From Firmicutes bacterium UBA5473 (lineage in GTDB: Bacteria > Bacillota > DTU084), in NCBI GenBank assembly GCA_002427165.1, contig DIQB01000066.1:1-6179 (forward strand): 6,179 nt of DNA, read 5' to 3'. Shown here one piece after another: positions 6,020-6,179 of this stretch; the stretch's first letter is position 1; each line of letters opens with the position of its first letter. The position numbers and the translations under genes were made by a program. The notes under the pieces are model-generated. The model searched no databases, had not been told where the DNA came from, and worked only from the letters and a program-made list of their open reading frames with translations.

Positions 6020-6048
6020 ACAATAGCAAATATATAATTAAAATTCAA
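6020..6048 (-). promoter_or_regulatory. Probable promoter for rsmE
   Basis: On the minus strand TTGAAT (6043-6048) and TATTGT (6020-6025) are separated by 17 bases in an AT-rich stretch, about 45 bases upstream of the rsmE GTG start. Spacing and AT-rich context fit a sigma-A promoter; the -10 box differs from TATAAT at two positions. Confidence 0.5.
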
Positions 6049-6056
6049 GTTCTCAA

Positions 6057-6086
6057 AGTGAGCAGAGCAGGCTGGCTCTGCTCACT
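6057..6086. repeat. Perfect 12-bp inverted repeat
   Basis: AGTGAGCAGAGC (6057-6068) and GCTCTGCTCACT (6075-6086) form a GC-rich perfect stem with a 6-base loop. Neither strand shows a proper T run after it; the minus strand has only TTTGAG, so it is a weak terminator candidate for a minus-strand gene entering from the right edge. It could instead be an operator-like site, as it lies just upstream of the rsmE promoter. The flanking region 6087-6179 shows no gene I can support. Confidence 0.6.
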
Positions 6087-6179
6087 GAATTCCCGGATCT
6101 AATTTGCACCATTATTTCATTTTCCCGAGCTTCCCTTAAGTCTAGCCACCTATTTAAACTCATTTTCCGACTAGATGGT

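Noticed and set aside
1..6179. CRISPR arrays, transposons, tRNA or rRNA genes
   Set aside because: No regularly spaced repeats, transposase motifs or tRNA/rRNA-like conserved segments were seen on either strand.

Overview
The window reads as a chromosomal segment of a Bacillota-like (Gram-positive, clostridial or related) bacterium. The evidence is strong GGAGG-type ribosome binding sites, an FMN riboswitch with a terminator platform controlling an ECF-type riboflavin transporter, and several housekeeping genes with Bacillota-like sequence. No gene identifies the genus, and I do not name one.

Left part, plus strand: a two-gene purine unit, hypoxanthine/guanine phosphoribosyltransferase (hpt) followed 14 bases later by a GMP synthase (guaA). 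It ends at a strong intrinsic terminator at 1801-1843. Together the two genes supply GMP by base salvage and by amination of XMP. The GMP synthase is unusual. Its ATP-pyrophosphatase and dimerisation domains look intact, but the N-terminal glutamine amidotransferase domain is cut by an in-frame internal loss of roughly 110 residues, which removes the catalytic Cys-His-Glu triad.

Middle, minus strand: a Fic-family protein (1877-2626) with an intact catalytic motif and an N-terminal inhibitory motif, and a HigA-like XRE antitoxin/regulator (2858-3205). Between them lies a 231-base stretch holding small coding-like fragments in shifting frames, probably eroded genes. This patch looks like an accessory insertion between core genes. 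No HigB toxin is visible.

Next, still minus strand: a sigma-A-type promoter, an FMN riboswitch (3982-4104), an intrinsic terminator (3909-3951) and ribU (3247-3894). This is a complete FMN-repressed riboflavin uptake module.

Right part, minus strand: rsmE (16S rRNA m3U1498 methyltransferase, 5225-5974) with its own promoter, followed by an unrecognised 315-residue helical protein (4186-5133). The last ~130 bases (6049-6179) hold a perfect 12-bp inverted repeat and a short open frame entering from the edge; nothing there is firmly assignable.

I see no CRISPR array, tRNA, rRNA or insertion sequence. The best candidate for a second look is the amidotransferase-less GMP synthase; the window does not show a clear new multi-gene system.
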